From positions 2,356,001-2,420,000 of the forward strand of contig NC_067203.1 of the NCBI RefSeq assembly GCF_026262505.1: a stretch of 64,000 bases of DNA. Reading direction: 5' to 3'. The notes below the pieces were generated by a model, which made no database searches, had not been told where the DNA came from, and saw only the letters and a list, made by a program, of their open reading frames with translations. Below, piece by piece: positions 29,314 to 39,407 of the stretch. How positions within the stretch are numbered: the stretch's first letter is position 1; each line of letters opens with the position of its first letter. The DNA is from Trichomonas vaginalis G3 (lineage: Eukaryota; Parabasalia; Trichomonadida; Trichomonadidae). A program made the position numbers and the translations under genes.

Positions 29314-30600
29314 TTAAATTTTAATTAATTCGCCTTTGAAATCAAAAACTTGGATACTTAATTCATTATCATCGTCTTTATTGTGTTGATTTTTTCCTGT
29401 CTGAATTAGCTTGAAAGCAACAAAATAGTCGCTTGTTTGGAGTGGAAATTCTTTAGTTTCATTATGCTGAAATGAATAATTTTTATTATCCAAAATAACA
29501 GTTGAGCCATTTTCCTTTATACCTTCTAGCCTCCAAAATCTCAAAAGATAGGACGAAGTGAATGCTGAAAGTAAAATATAAGAACTTGGTTTTAATTTAT
29601 AACCTTTGAGATCAACACGAACCCATTGATTAGCTGAGTCACAACGTGTCGTGAAATCATTATGAATTGAATAAGTATTAATATCTGTTATTTTTCCAAA
29701 TTTCACAGATGACGAAGAAAATTCTGCATTAATTCTTTCGGAAATGAGGACAAATTCATGAGCATCATTAATTGATATTTCAAACTGATTTTTCTGTAAA
29801 TATTTTTCAAATAATGAATTAGAACTGTCTGATATTTCAAGTTTTCTAATTTTGTTCGAGTGTTTCAGTATATCATAGTAAATCTTTAAAAGAATTGGTT
29901 CGAATGAGTTTTCAACTGAAAAAATATAAATTTCTTCAAATGTATGAGAAGTGCAATATTCTAATGAAATGTATCTAAATAAATCAAAGAATTTATTGTC
30001 CTGTTTACAAATTTCGAGGAGTAACATGCATAATTTATCCTCTTTTTCAATTTTTAGAGATTTAGAAGTTAAAATTTTTTCGAAGAAGTCATATCCAAAT
30101 TGAACTGTATACTCGATAATATGAGCATCATTCAAGCAATATAAGTGTGATGAAATATATTCAAGGCATTGATTTTGTGTTGTTAAATCGTTTTCAAAAA
30201 TAGAAATTTCATACTTCGGAAACACGTTTTCATTGGTAATGGAACTATCTGATTTGATATGTTTTATATACAGTTGTATCAAGAATTGGTTACGAAAATA
30301 TTTCCCGAATTCAAATATATCATGATAATGATCTTCATCTTCTTGAAATTCAAGAATTCCTGTGTCTATAAATTTTTTGAGTATGTTGATTGAATCCTTG
30401 CACTTGATATATAGATCTGTTTCAACAGATGATATCTGTTTATTCAAAATGCATTTTTCTTTAATGAGATCTGAAAAGCATACTGCTGAAGACTTCAATG
30501 TTTCGATTCTTTGCTCATTTATCTTGATCTTCAGTTTCCCGCATTCTCTAAGAATGCTTACACGTTCTATTTCATTACACAATGCTGTGACTTGTACCAT
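29314..30600 (-). CDS. Divergent BTB-like protein with C-terminal discoidin-like domain
   Basis: 428 residues. The N-terminal ~130 residues have the alternating helix pattern of divergent BTB/BACK proteins that are numerous in trichomonads, without a clear POZ motif. The C-terminal ~140 residues resemble an F5/8-type (discoidin) fold: SANQWVRVDLKGYKLKPSSY, SSYLLRFWRLEGIKENG and DYFVAFKLIQTGKNQ correspond to the 'W..vdl....l.Sy.lR.....W.leGS...W.. . .R.' pattern. No signal peptide, so it is probably cytosolic. ATG at 30600. A related discoidin-like fragment lies just upstream at 30888-31544. Confidence 0.65.
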   Translation of the reverse strand: MVQVTALCNEIERVSILRECGKLKIKINEQRIETLKSSAVCFSDLIKEKCILNKQISSVETDLYIKCKDSINILKKFIDTGILEFQEDEDHYHDIFEFGKYFRNQFLIQLYIKHIKSDSSITNENVFPKYEISIFENDLTTQNQCLEYISSHLYCLNDAHIIEYTVQFGYDFFEKILTSKSLKIEKEDKLCMLLLEICKQDNKFFDLFRYISLEYCTSHTFEEIYIFSVENSFEPILLKIYYDILKHSNKIRKLEISDSSNSLFEKYLQKNQFEISINDAHEFVLISERINAEFSSSSVKFGKITDINTYSIHNDFTTRCDSANQWVRVDLKGYKLKPSSYILLSAFTSSYLLRFWRLEGIKENGSTVILDNKNYSFQHNETKEFPLQTSDYFVAFKLIQTGKNQHNKDDDNELSIQVFDFKGELIKI

Positions 30601-30887
30601 GGAAAATAAAAAAAAAGCATATTATGTTTCGTTTTGTCCAAATGAGTTGAATAAAGTTTTGCTATCAATAATGTAAAGGTATTAACTTACCAAGATTATT
30701 TATGGAATTTGATATATATAATATAATTACAAATACATCGGGCAAGCGTGCCACCTTTCAAAAAAATAAAAGTCTTTGTAGCATCTTTAATATACACACT
30801 GTCTTAATACTAATAAAATGGTTTGAATACGTAAATTTACTAAAAATAATAAGAAAAATAAACTAAGATAGCATAAAATAATTAAGC

Positions 30888-31544
30888 TTATGCATTAGAA
30901 TTTCCGTTCTTGGAGATATGGCCAATAATACTTACATCATCGTCATCATCGTGATATGACACAAATTCTTCATTATAATCTTCTGATAATGCGACAGCAT
31001 CACCGAAGAGTTCTATCCTATTCAGAGCCATGCATAGTGGAAATCCTGGGCAAGCCTCAGTTTGAAGAATCCTGACAAATCTTGCTGTATATTCTCTTTC
31101 TAACTTATAAGTCTTTTCAGTGCATCTCCTCATATCATTGTCTTTGCTGACTGAATGAACGTCCTTCCAAGTCTTATTATCATCCGAAATCTGAAGAGAC
31201 CAGCTGTATAAGCAGCAATCAAAGCAGCCGTATCCATCATCACAGCAGCAGCCATCTTCGTAGCAGCATCCACAACGGATAAAGTAACTATTGAATCTAA
31301 ATTTCTTTGCTTTCATTGAGAAAATAATATATGGTAGAGCCTCGTAATTATAATTACAGTTTGAACACCAGTCATATTTCTTATCGCGTGGTTCTATTGC
31401 GTATTCTGGTTTTGTTACTTGTAATGAGTTGTTAATGAACTGTTTAGAGGATCCACTTACTTGAAGAGTAAAGATGTTATCCTTATAATGCTTTGCAAAG
31501 ATTCCATTTTGATCAAAATTATGTGAAATCAGAAATGGATAAAA
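30888..31544 (-). pseudogene. Discoidin-like gene remnant lacking its 5' end
   Basis: An open frame runs on the minus strand from just after a TGA at about 31545 with no ATG until MKAKKFRF (31316). The part before that Met (NFDQNGIFAKHYKDN ... DWCSNCNYNYEALPYIIF) is clearly the same domain, so the true N-terminus is missing. Recognisable pattern: SWSLQISDDNKTWKDVHSVS, YTARFVRILQTEACPG and ALNRIELFG. An unusual Cys cluster (CGCCYEDGCCCDDGYGCFDCC) interrupts the loop where the family has ~8 residues. If translated from MKAKK, half the domain is lost. It is either a 5'-truncated gene or one with an undetected upstream exon. Confidence 0.6.
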
Positions 31545-31588
31545 TCATTATTTTTTCGGGAAAAAAGTGAGATTTTAGTTTTAGAAAA

Positions 31589-32098
31589 ATGGGCTTAGAT
31601 GGTGGACTTATAACAACTAGACAAGATATGACGACAAAGTCAACTAAAAAGACTCGACAGGAAATAGAAAAAGAGAAAAATGAATCAAATGCTGATTCAT
31701 ATTGGAAAATGTGTGCACTCACAGGTCTCCTTTTGCAAGTTCCTATATTAATATCTCGATCAGGTAGTATTTTTAGAAAAGAAGACGTATTAGAAGCTAT
31801 TGTTAAAAAAATCTTACCAAAAAGATTTAAATATCTAAAGCATCTTAAGAATTCTAAAGAAGTTGATCTTCGTGGAGCTAATACTTTATTAGAATACGTA
31901 TGTCCTTTATCTTCTAAGTCACCAATCCCTTCTTCAAAAGAATCTTTCGTTTTCCTCTTCTCGTGCGGCCATCTATTTTGCAAAGATGCATTTGATTTGA
32001 TGTGTTCAGATCATGTTTGTCCAATTTGCGGCAATAAAACAGATACTTCAGATATTATTGAATTGAATTGCTTCCAAAATCATGAATGGAAGAAATAA
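31589..32098 (+). CDS. RTF2-like protein (replication termination factor 2 family)
   Basis: 169 residues. It begins MGLDGGLITTRQDM, matching the family start MG(C/N)DGGTIPxRxx. It continues WKMCALTGLLLQVPILISR (family WxxCALSxxPLxxPIV), then a lysine-rich segment ending HLKNSKEVDLR (family HIxSLKDVxxL). Near the end is a RING-like zinc site: FVFLFSCGHLFCKDAFD and HVCPICGNKTDTSDIIELN. RTF2 proteins act at stalled forks and with spliceosome factors in the nucleus. The protein is shorter than animal RTF2 (about 300) because it lacks the basic tail. It reads away from the discoidin-like remnant. Confidence 0.88.
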   Translation: MGLDGGLITTRQDMTTKSTKKTRQEIEKEKNESNADSYWKMCALTGLLLQVPILISRSGSIFRKEDVLEAIVKKILPKRFKYLKHLKNSKEVDLRGANTLLEYVCPLSSKSPIPSSKESFVFLFSCGHLFCKDAFDLMCSDHVCPICGNKTDTSDIIELNCFQNHEWKK

Positions 32099-32612
32099 AG
32101 CACTTCTGTTATTTGTATATTAGCAAATAATTAATCATGTATTAAATCTATCTTTTTTACACAAAAATTTATTTTCCCTTTTGCGAATATCATCAACATC
32201 TTAATGACTCCTCACTAAAAATAATAATTAATCAACATAGAAATTATTTCCTTCAATTAATGCGAATAGCTGATAAAACATTGATTTACTTTAAAAAATA
32301 TGGTTTTGATACAATCCATATATACGTAACATGAATGTTGATGTTCAATCTTATGTTTTGCACTTTTGGCTATTTAAAACTAACATTGAACAAAAATATA
32401 AGATTGAGCACCAATATTCATGTTCAGATTTTTTGCGAATAATGGCTGATTATATAGGATCATTTCGTAGATCCTGATAAAATATAAAATAATTTTTGAG
32501 ATTTTTCTTTATGAATTGAAAGAAGAGAGTCATAAATCAAATATTTAATAAGTATATAAATAATATAACATTTAATTCAGTATATTTAAACAATTTAGAG
32601 ATAGCAACAAAA
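32099..32612. other. Convergent intergenic region with an imperfect inverted repeat
   Basis: 514 bp between two gene 3' ends. About 32330-32435 holds an inverted repeat of roughly 30 bases per arm (ATGAATGTTGATGTTCAATC against its near complement around 32400-32430) with a loop of ~45 bases. It could form a long RNA hairpin. No ORF was recognised. Confidence 0.55.
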
Positions 32613-33689
32613 TTATCCGATTTCAACAACGTTTGAGCCGATATCCTCTCCAATTAGCTTATCTAAAATAGACAGACATGCGTATATACCGCTAATTACG
32701 CCAAATGTATTACTAATGAATTGAAGGAAGTTCTGTCTATTTGCAGAAACGACAATTGTGTAAGGAGTGAACTGGTATTGAAAGAACAGGCCCGGAGATA
32801 TTCCAAAGAGTTGGAATGTGTCAATAGCTTCTGAAAAAGCTGTGTATTCGTAACCTTTGAGATATTCAACGCCATCACGGTAGAAAATGACAGGAGTAAT
32901 AAGAAGATTATAGAAATATGTGCGATCGTGAGTTGGAATTTGTTGAAAACTCTTGAAGTTATCGAGTGGATTTGATGTTCTTGGGATATGTGGTCCAAAA
33001 CGTAATCTTTGGATAGAATGTGTCATGTCATGGAACATCTGCATTGAAGATAGATCATGCAAATAAGCAGATTGTGGAACGTTCGTTCCAGGAGCGATAT
33101 GAAATGAACCAGGAATTCTGTTTACCGTAAGCTTTCCTTTAACAAGGCATTTTTCTGAAAGAGAAACATTTGGTTTCTTTTCGTAGTTGTTACAAACTCT
33201 GTATTTTGAAAAGTCGACTGGTTTATTTTGCATAAGAGACAAAAGCTGGACTTTTAAACATGAATTGCAGCACTCATCAGGATTGGTAGAGAGATTGTAG
33301 CATGGTTCGCAAACATCACTCAAAGTATCGTTTGTATATCCGATTACACGACCCAAATTATTTAATCTTCTAAAAGTAACTGTATTCTTTATGTATGAGC
33401 GCTGAAATCCAAGTGAATCCATGTAGTCTATATGTAAGAAATAGCAAGGCATTGCAATTTTGATTGTTAACGAGATATTTATGGTTTCTGAAGCACTAGT
33501 GACCGACGGTTTAACAGATAAGTCACGGTAAATTCGCGGATTAATGTAAAGAGCCACATTTGTGATTATTAATATAGAACTTACGACTGTTAACAATATT
33601 GATACAACACTGCCATATTTTGTTGTCATCTTAAGCTCGTCATGAGTATTTTTATCAAAAAGATCAAGAAATTCAAGATAAGTAACCAT
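32613..33689 (-). CDS. ERGIC3/Erv46-like COPII cargo receptor
   Basis: 358 residues with a membrane segment near 25-50 (VVSILLTVVSSILIITNVAL) and another near the C-terminus (FLQFISNTFGVISGIYACLS), so both ends face the cytosol and the middle faces the lumen. Family motifs are clear: a CxxC...CCxxC cluster (CEPCYNLSTNPDECCNSC), CLVKGKLTVNRIPGSFHIAP, HSIQRLRFGPHIP and ISPGLFFQYQFTPYTIVV. Erv46/ERGIC3 with Erv41 cycles between ER and Golgi and retrieves cargo. The ATG at 33689 follows TTTTTAAAAA and a TCACTTT initiator 15 bases upstream. Confidence 0.92.
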   Translation of the reverse strand: MVTYLEFLDLFDKNTHDELKMTTKYGSVVSILLTVVSSILIITNVALYINPRIYRDLSVKPSVTSASETINISLTIKIAMPCYFLHIDYMDSLGFQRSYIKNTVTFRRLNNLGRVIGYTNDTLSDVCEPCYNLSTNPDECCNSCLKVQLLSLMQNKPVDFSKYRVCNNYEKKPNVSLSEKCLVKGKLTVNRIPGSFHIAPGTNVPQSAYLHDLSSMQMFHDMTHSIQRLRFGPHIPRTSNPLDNFKSFQQIPTHDRTYFYNLLITPVIFYRDGVEYLKGYEYTAFSEAIDTFQLFGISPGLFFQYQFTPYTIVVSANRQNFLQFISNTFGVISGIYACLSILDKLIGEDIGSNVVEIG

Positions 33690-33704
33690 TTTTAAAAAAA
33701 TTAA

Positions 33705-33711
33705 AAAGTGA
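33705..33711 (-). promoter_or_regulatory. Inr-like site (TCACTTT)
   Basis: On the minus strand TCACTTT lies about 15 bases before the ERGIC3-like ATG, matching the trichomonad initiator rule in sequence and spacing. Confidence 0.55.
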
Positions 33712-34264
33712 CAAATTCTGAAATCCAGATTTCTACTACAGAATTAAGCCAATTATGCGGGAATGTGCTAGAGTTTACTGATGTCTCTGATAAAGGTAAT
33801 GATTTTGGAATGATTTCAAAGCTTTTTTCAGCCCTCATATTGTGGTTTTAGCAAATATTATATATTAATAGATAAAGAATAAAGATCTTCAAATTATTTA
33901 TTGGTAATGATAAAATGTATCATATTGCAGTTTTGGCAATGATGAGATGCATCGTATTGTGTTTTTGGCTTATAAATCATCTTAATAGATAAAGGATTTG
34001 TCGTGTTGAGTTGTAATTTTGAATGAATTACAATGTAAAACGTGTCAAATTTATTCAAAATCGCAAATGAATATGATATTATTTACCTTAAGCCAAGGGA
34101 AATATTCGATTACCATAGCTAATCTTCAAAAATTATACCACAGAGCAGTTGATTATTATTGAAAAGTTCGCATTTTATATTATTTGCAAATAAATTCTTG
34201 TTCGATTCAAATATTCCTTAGTTTTTATAACAAATAAATAAAAATATATATATAAATAAAAAAG
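33712..34264. other. AT-rich intergenic DNA
   Basis: About 550 bp upstream of the ERGIC3-like gene. It holds an imperfect direct repeat with the core gataaa(g)-...-tgatgagatgcatcg around 33860-33990. No gene or RNA recognised. Confidence 0.5.
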
Positions 34265-37200
34265 TTATTCGATACCTCTAAAAGCAGCTTCGACATTTTC
34301 TTTCATGTCATCAATTATGTCTCTAAATGCTTCTCCTTTCACTCCGATTACATTTGCTGCTTTTACTAATTCATCGATGTCATCAATGAGACCAGAAGCA
34401 GTCTTGTAGAATGCATTTCCACACCTCAACAAAATCAGTTGCAAAGAAATTGGTCTCAAGTTATTTGACTGAAGTTTTTTGTCATTTTGACATTCTTCAA
34501 TTCTTGGAATCTTTCCAAGATGCTGCTCAATCTTTTGTCCTGCTCTTTGGTTTGCTCTTTCCAATCTCAAACTGTCAACAACATTCAGAGCAGGATGATC
34601 CAATCTCACGACATCCCATGTACTGCATTTATACAGTTTATCATTAACGTTGACAGCAATGACATTATATCCATTATCACTCCTCAATCTCGTGTCAATT
34701 GTTCCTTGTCTGTCATCAATTGTCTTCACTTTTCTTCCTCTCTTGAATTGGTCGCCCAACTTCGAATCAAAAACTTCTTCAGGAATCAAATAAATTGGAT
34801 AAAATGGAACAGGAACATATATGTCACATTCAAATTGATTGTCAAATTTGACAGTGACAGAACATCCTTCATTTTTATAAGGTGACACTTTTGTGATGAT
34901 TCCCTTTGAAAAAGGTGACACTTTCTTATTTACACGATAAGGCGGCGTAAATGGGTAATTATTCTGTCTTACGAATTCTTTCATTGCGCTTGTGACGAAG
35001 ACGACTTTGCTGCCTTTTTGTGGATAAAAGATTCCTGTGACTTTGTTGTCTGATGTCCAGAAATTTGTCACTTTTTCATGTGAAGGAGTTTTGAAGGGGA
35101 AAAGAAGAGGTAAATCAATTTTGTTTTCATTTTCCTTTTCTTCTGATTTGTGTTTAGGTGTTGGAACAGATCTATGGACTTTGCGTGAAGGTGAATTGTG
35201 ACGAGAACTCTTTTTATCATCATCAGAACTTTCATCAAATTTCTTAACTTTCTTTGGATTTGATCTTGTTCTCATCGGACTTTCTTCAACTTCATGATGT
35301 CTTTTGTCAACTTTTGGACTCTTCTTTCTTTTGTCTGTTTTATGTTCTTCTTCAGATTCATCATAATCAATGTCACTTTTATGACTTTTGTCACGTTTAT
35401 GGTTCTTGTCACTTTTATGATTTTTGTCACTTTTTGTGCTTTTAGTAGATTTTGATTTTTTATCTTCAACTGATTTCTTTGAAGATTTTGGTTGAGATTT
35501 CTTATTTTTAGATCTTGCTTCTTTAATCATTTGTTCCTTTTCTAGTCTAGCAGCTCTTCTAGATTGGATTCCAATGAATGGAGGAGGTTTAGAATCATCA
35601 GAATTTTCATTATCACTTGAACTGTTGTTTGAATCGAAATCATCGTCATCTTCATTATCTTCATCGTAACTTTCTTCAAAATCTTCATCTTCTGACATGT
35701 AAACGACTTTTGTCTTTGTCTTCTTTTTATTTTTAGGTTCTTGTTCTTCAGTTTCGCTTTCTTCGTATTCTTGTGATTTTGTTTTTGTTGGAGATCTCTT
35801 TGGCCTTGTTTTAGATTTGGAAGATGAAGGTGGAGAATAAGATCTAACAGGTCTTGATGATCTCCTGAGCATTTCATCATCCAAAGGATTGTTTCTTCTC
35901 GTGTTTCTAGTGCTCATGGCTCTCGATGTTTGGACTTCTCTCTCAGATGGTTCATTGTTTTCTTCAGATGAAACATCGTGTGTTGAATAACTTTGACTTT
36001 CTGATTCACTGTCAGAATGAGCAGCTAAAACAGGGGGTGTCACCATATCAAACCTATTAATTTGTTCAACAACAAGAACGTTACTTTCAAGGGATTGAGG
36101 AATTACATCCAAATCTGTATCGTTATTTTCATCTTCGTCTTCTTCTTCCTCTTCTGTTTGATTGTTATGATTTTGGGACCTTGTTTTCATTTGTTCGCCA
36201 ATATTTGCTTCATTGGATTTCTTCTTCCATACTTCTGACAAATTCTTCTCTTCTTCAATAATCATGTTGTCAATTTTTGGCGGTTTTAACCTTAAATTCA
36301 TATCTTTTAGGTTAAATCTTTTTGGCTGAGGCATCAAAGGATTTCCTTGCGAATCAACAATCTCTGTATCATTCAAACTAGCATCTGGATCGTTTTCCGC
36401 TCTGAAAAACATTTCTGTAGTTGTAAATTTTGTCACTTTTCCACACATAAACGCTGTTATTCCACCGCATTCATCAATTGCGTAAACAACTGAGCCATCG
36501 ACCGACCAAATAGCGTCATTTACACGTCCACCTTCTTGTCCGAGTGTAAATGTCGCTAAAAGAGATCCGGATTCGATGTCCCAGATGGAGGACCGACCAC
36601 TTTCTGTTCCGACGAAAACGATGTTTGGTAATTTCGGATGACAAGCGATTTTCGTGCAGTGGTCAGTGAATATTTGGTGATTAACGACACAAACTTGTCT
36701 TCTTGTGGCAATATCCCAGCTGTAGAGCCAGTTTAAAGATACACCAACTAATCTCGTGTCATCGCAATTGACAGAAGCCGAAACAAGCTTGTATTTGATG
36801 TTGTTCGGACATCTGACTGAGTAATTCATCTTGTGGCCCCATAAATTACCATCAGATGCGAACCATCCTCGTAATGCGCGTTCCTTTGTTGCTAGGGAGA
36901 CAAGGAGATATGGACTTGTCCTGGCAAAGTAAACAAAGTCTGGCTGTTTGTAGTGACCAACTAAGGAAATTTTTTGTTGATGCTCAATGGAAACAACAAC
37001 TAAGGCGCCTCCTTCGGCAGATATGGCAAGGAAGTTCCCGCCTGGACTGAAGGATACCCATGCGGCGGATTTCTGTATGCTGAAGTCGAAATTTAATTCG
37101 ATTTTTTCATCTACGACGTTGAAGACTTTTATGATGCCCTCGTTACACGCAATGGCAAGGTATCGGCCACATGGTGAAAATCTGATCGATTGGATGCCGA

Positions 37201-37819
37201 CATCGAGCTGTAAAGTCGAAATTAATTCGCCTCGGAAAAGAGAGAAAATATTGAGTCGTCCGTCGTAAGATGAAGATGCGAAGATATGATTTTGCGGATG
37301 AATGACAATTTCTGTGATTTCTTTGGTATGGCAGTTTAAAAATGATTTTATTAAAATTAATTCGGGGATTTTCCATACTTTGATGACGAAATCATCGGAT
37401 CCTGTGATTAGTATTTGCGATGTATTATCAACGGCGATGCAGAAAGCTGAATCAAAGTGTCCAGAAATTCTATATGCGGGGAGAATCTTATGTAGGGGCG
37501 TAATCGGTTGGCCAAGGTTGTATGATAGCATATCCGATCGATTAAGTGTAGTCATTTGTTTTTGTTCGTTGAAAATTAAGCTTGGAAATTGGGAAGGTGG
37601 GCAAGAAAGGGTAATCAATCGAAGAAGTTGATCGTTCGGTATTCCTGAAAGCAAATGCTTGTCTAGAGTGTCGAAAGAAGGCTTGTTGAAGAAAACTCTA
37701 GATGGGAATAATCCTCTTTCTTCGCAGCCTTTGATAAATTTATCACCAAACTCTGGGAAATCTTGTTTAATAAACTTTGCAATCAGGAAGTACAACTCGC
37801 TTTGTACTTCCTGACTCAT
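34265..37819 (-). CDS. BRWD/PHIP-like WD40 protein with C-terminal bromodomain-like region
   Basis: 1184 residues. The N-terminal ~75 residues are helical, like the LisH-containing start of the family. Residues ~110-470 are WD40 repeats (LITGSDDFVIKVWKI, IFASSSYDGRLNIFS, YLAIACNEGIIKVFN, VFVGTESGRSSIWD). Residues ~480-920 are long, charged and of low complexity with a KSDKNHKSDK repeat and Asp/Glu blocks. The last 270 residues carry the BRWD-type module (PQKGSKVVFVTSAMKEFVRQ; DIYVPVPFYPIYLIP) and end in a helical segment starting LQLILLRCGNAFYKTASGLI, which matches the first helix of a BRWD bromodomain but is incomplete. BRWD/PHIP proteins are nuclear CRL4 adaptors and chromatin readers. Confidence 0.85.
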   Translation of the reverse strand: MSQEVQSELYFLIAKFIKQDFPEFGDKFIKGCEERGLFPSRVFFNKPSFDTLDKHLLSGIPNDQLLRLITLSCPPSQFPSLIFNEQKQMTTLNRSDMLSYNLGQPITPLHKILPAYRISGHFDSAFCIAVDNTSQILITGSDDFVIKVWKIPELILIKSFLNCHTKEITEIVIHPQNHIFASSSYDGRLNIFSLFRGELISTLQLDVGIQSIRFSPCGRYLAIACNEGIIKVFNVVDEKIELNFDFSIQKSAAWVSFSPGGNFLAISAEGGALVVVSIEHQQKISLVGHYKQPDFVYFARTSPYLLVSLATKERALRGWFASDGNLWGHKMNYSVRCPNNIKYKLVSASVNCDDTRLVGVSLNWLYSWDIATRRQVCVVNHQIFTDHCTKIACHPKLPNIVFVGTESGRSSIWDIESGSLLATFTLGQEGGRVNDAIWSVDGSVVYAIDECGGITAFMCGKVTKFTTTEMFFRAENDPDASLNDTEIVDSQGNPLMPQPKRFNLKDMNLRLKPPKIDNMIIEEEKNLSEVWKKKSNEANIGEQMKTRSQNHNNQTEEEEEDEDENNDTDLDVIPQSLESNVLVVEQINRFDMVTPPVLAAHSDSESESQSYSTHDVSSEENNEPSEREVQTSRAMSTRNTRRNNPLDDEMLRRSSRPVRSYSPPSSSKSKTRPKRSPTKTKSQEYEESETEEQEPKNKKKTKTKVVYMSEDEDFEESYDEDNEDDDDFDSNNSSSDNENSDDSKPPPFIGIQSRRAARLEKEQMIKEARSKNKKSQPKSSKKSVEDKKSKSTKSTKSDKNHKSDKNHKRDKSHKSDIDYDESEEEHKTDKRKKSPKVDKRHHEVEESPMRTRSNPKKVKKFDESSDDDKKSSRHNSPSRKVHRSVPTPKHKSEEKENENKIDLPLLFPFKTPSHEKVTNFWTSDNKVTGIFYPQKGSKVVFVTSAMKEFVRQNNYPFTPPYRVNKKVSPFSKGIITKVSPYKNEGCSVTVKFDNQFECDIYVPVPFYPIYLIPEEVFDSKLGDQFKRGRKVKTIDDRQGTIDTRLRSDNGYNVIAVNVNDKLYKCSTWDVVRLDHPALNVVDSLRLERANQRAGQKIEQHLGKIPRIEECQNDKKLQSNNLRPISLQLILLRCGNAFYKTASGLIDDIDELVKAANVIGVKGEAFRDIIDDMKENVEAAFRGIE

Positions 37820-38323
37820 TTAATGGCCAATTTCTTTGATGCGACGATATGAAAAACAATTTTTTTATCCTGACAATTTGTTTTTAGACATTCAATTTTG
37901 AAGTTAAAATATACTTATCTTGGCTTTATATACCTAAATGATTCACGAAAACAAGAAAATCTTTAGAAAAATTTGAGATAATCTTGAAATCTGCATTTAT
38001 TATAATAGCATATATTTTAGTGTTTAGTATTGTGTCAGTTCGGCACATTTATTAAGAAATAATTGCGAAAAATCAAAAATCCAGAATCATTCTATTTGTT
38101 GATTAATTAAGCATATCCCAAACCAGAAATCTGGATATTTACATTGGCATGAAACTGGAATTATTCAAAAATTCATTTACAATATTCAATTTACATAACG
38201 GCAAAGGTATACATTAAAAATAGGCCAGTTTGATCAATTTGTGCATTTAGATATCAAAACATTAGGTTTGACTTTAAACGTATCTCTATTTATTATTAAA
38301 CAAATAAGATTTATGCAATAAAT
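37820..38323. other. AT-rich intergenic DNA
   Basis: About 500 bp between the BRWD-like start and the 3' end of the snRNP-like gene. No ORF, RNA gene or repeat was recognised. Confidence 0.5.
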
Positions 38324-38884
38324 CTATTTCTGTAATGCAGCATGAATTATATATCCACCTGGAAACTGGTATTCGTTATATTTTTCGCAAGCTTCTTTTG
38401 CATTTTCAGTAGTTTCGAATGTAACTAAAAATGCATCATCAATCTGTTGAATTTCGTGAAATCCAGGTAATTTTGAAACTAAAAGTTTGGGAACTTGGAT
38501 TGAAATCTTTGGAGGGAAACCCCAGAGTTTGATAACTGTGCTCTCTGGCTCTTCTTTCGCTTCTTCTTCCTCTTCTTGACGCGTTGAAAACGCATTGTAG
38601 AATTCCTCTAAGGATTTTGAGGGATTTTTAGAATATTCAATTTGTAATGCTTTCCCTAAAAATGGGAAATTGTTAAATTGTTTCATTATGATTTCTGCTG
38701 ATTCCAAATTAGGAAATGAAACCCAAGCTTGCCCTCTTGATTGGCCTTTTCTTGCATTAATTTCCACAACTGGAGCTACTGAAGAGAACAAATAATATAA
38801 ATTTCGTTTCAAATCATCAATGGGTATCTTGTCAGTTAAATTTCGCACAAATAGCGTTTGACTTGGAGCAATTGGTTTGGACAT
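38324..38884 (-). CDS. U1A/U2B''-like snRNP protein
   Basis: 186 residues with two RRMs, as in U1A/U2B''/SNF. RRM1 (10-85) has RNP2 LFVRNL, then IPIDDLKRNLYYLFSSVAPV and RNP1 RGQAWVSF. The RGQAxVxF pattern and the following SAEIIMKQFNNFPFLGKALQ are specific to this family (U1A has RGQAFVIF ... MQGFPFYDKPMRI). RRM2 (118-185) starts KLWGFPP and ends GGYIIHAAL. The proteins bind U1 or U2 snRNA loops. An EEEEEAKEEPE linker joins the domains. Trichomonads have few introns but keep a spliceosome, so the gene makes sense. CTGACACTTAATA precedes the ATG. Confidence 0.92.
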   Translation of the reverse strand: MSKPIAPSQTLFVRNLTDKIPIDDLKRNLYYLFSSVAPVVEINARKGQSRGQAWVSFPNLESAEIIMKQFNNFPFLGKALQIEYSKNPSKSLEEFYNAFSTRQEEEEEAKEEPESTVIKLWGFPPKISIQVPKLLVSKLPGFHEIQQIDDAFLVTFETTENAKEACEKYNEYQFPGGYIIHAALQK

Positions 38885-39184
38885 TATTAAGTGTCAGATT
38901 TAATGTTAGAAAATCGTCTTAAAAATATTCATTATCTAGGTGATATGTCTCCAACTTCAAAATCAAAAAAAAGGCTTGTCAGTGAATTTACCCTAAAAAT
39001 ATTTTGTCATTGGCAAAAATGTCATATGGCAAAAATTTGACAAAAAAAGGCTTTGGCAAAAATGTCATATGACACCCAGCAACTAAAGAAAATGACAAGG
39101 AATATTAGAATAATAAAATCTTCATTTATATTTATAAATAAAATTGAATTAAATTTGTCAAATTTTTATAATTCATTATTATAA
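38885..39184. other. Intergenic DNA with direct repeats
   Basis: Two direct copies of TGGCAAAAATGTCATATG lie at about 39011-39028 and 39053-39071, with related ggcaaaaat pieces between. They are in the region between divergent gene starts and could be regulatory. No ORF is present. Confidence 0.55.
39173..39178 (+). promoter_or_regulatory. Inr-like site (TCATTA)
   Basis: TCATTA lies 6 bases before the ATG at 39185 and fits the TCA-Y-W initiator pattern. It suggests the small gene that follows was once expressed. Confidence 0.5.
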
Positions 39185-39407
39185 ATGTTGTTGGTGTTTG
39201 CTGCTCTTACATCATCCAAGATCCATCGAAGAAATTTATTGCCTAGGGTGTATTGCCATGCTCCGTTTTATTACAAACCTAAAAACTCATGGGGCGGTAG
39301 AATACCAATAGACCCAATAAGAGGTCCTGGTGGATGGGGATGGACACACCAAGAAGCAGAAGCTCAAAACGCTTGGGGTGATGAAAGATATGAAAAACTC
39401 ATACCAG
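39185..39407 (+). pseudogene. Small host gene cut by Maverick B
   Basis: About 74 host codons from the ATG to the Maverick junction. The protein starts with a short hydrophobic stretch (MLLVFAALTSS) followed by KIHRRNLL, which might be a targeting signal. It then has Pro/Gly/Trp-rich sequence (GGRIPIDPIRGPGGWGWTHQ) and ends ...KLIPE where AGTTAGTAT of element B begins; the stop three codons later is transposon sequence. I do not recognise the family. The remainder should lie beyond the far end of element B with the target copy taccag (39402-39407). Confidence 0.7.

Noticed and set aside
1938..39407. Spliceosomal introns in host genes
   Set aside because: No sequence like the trichomonad 3' motif ACTAACACACAG was seen; all host genes read as single ORFs.
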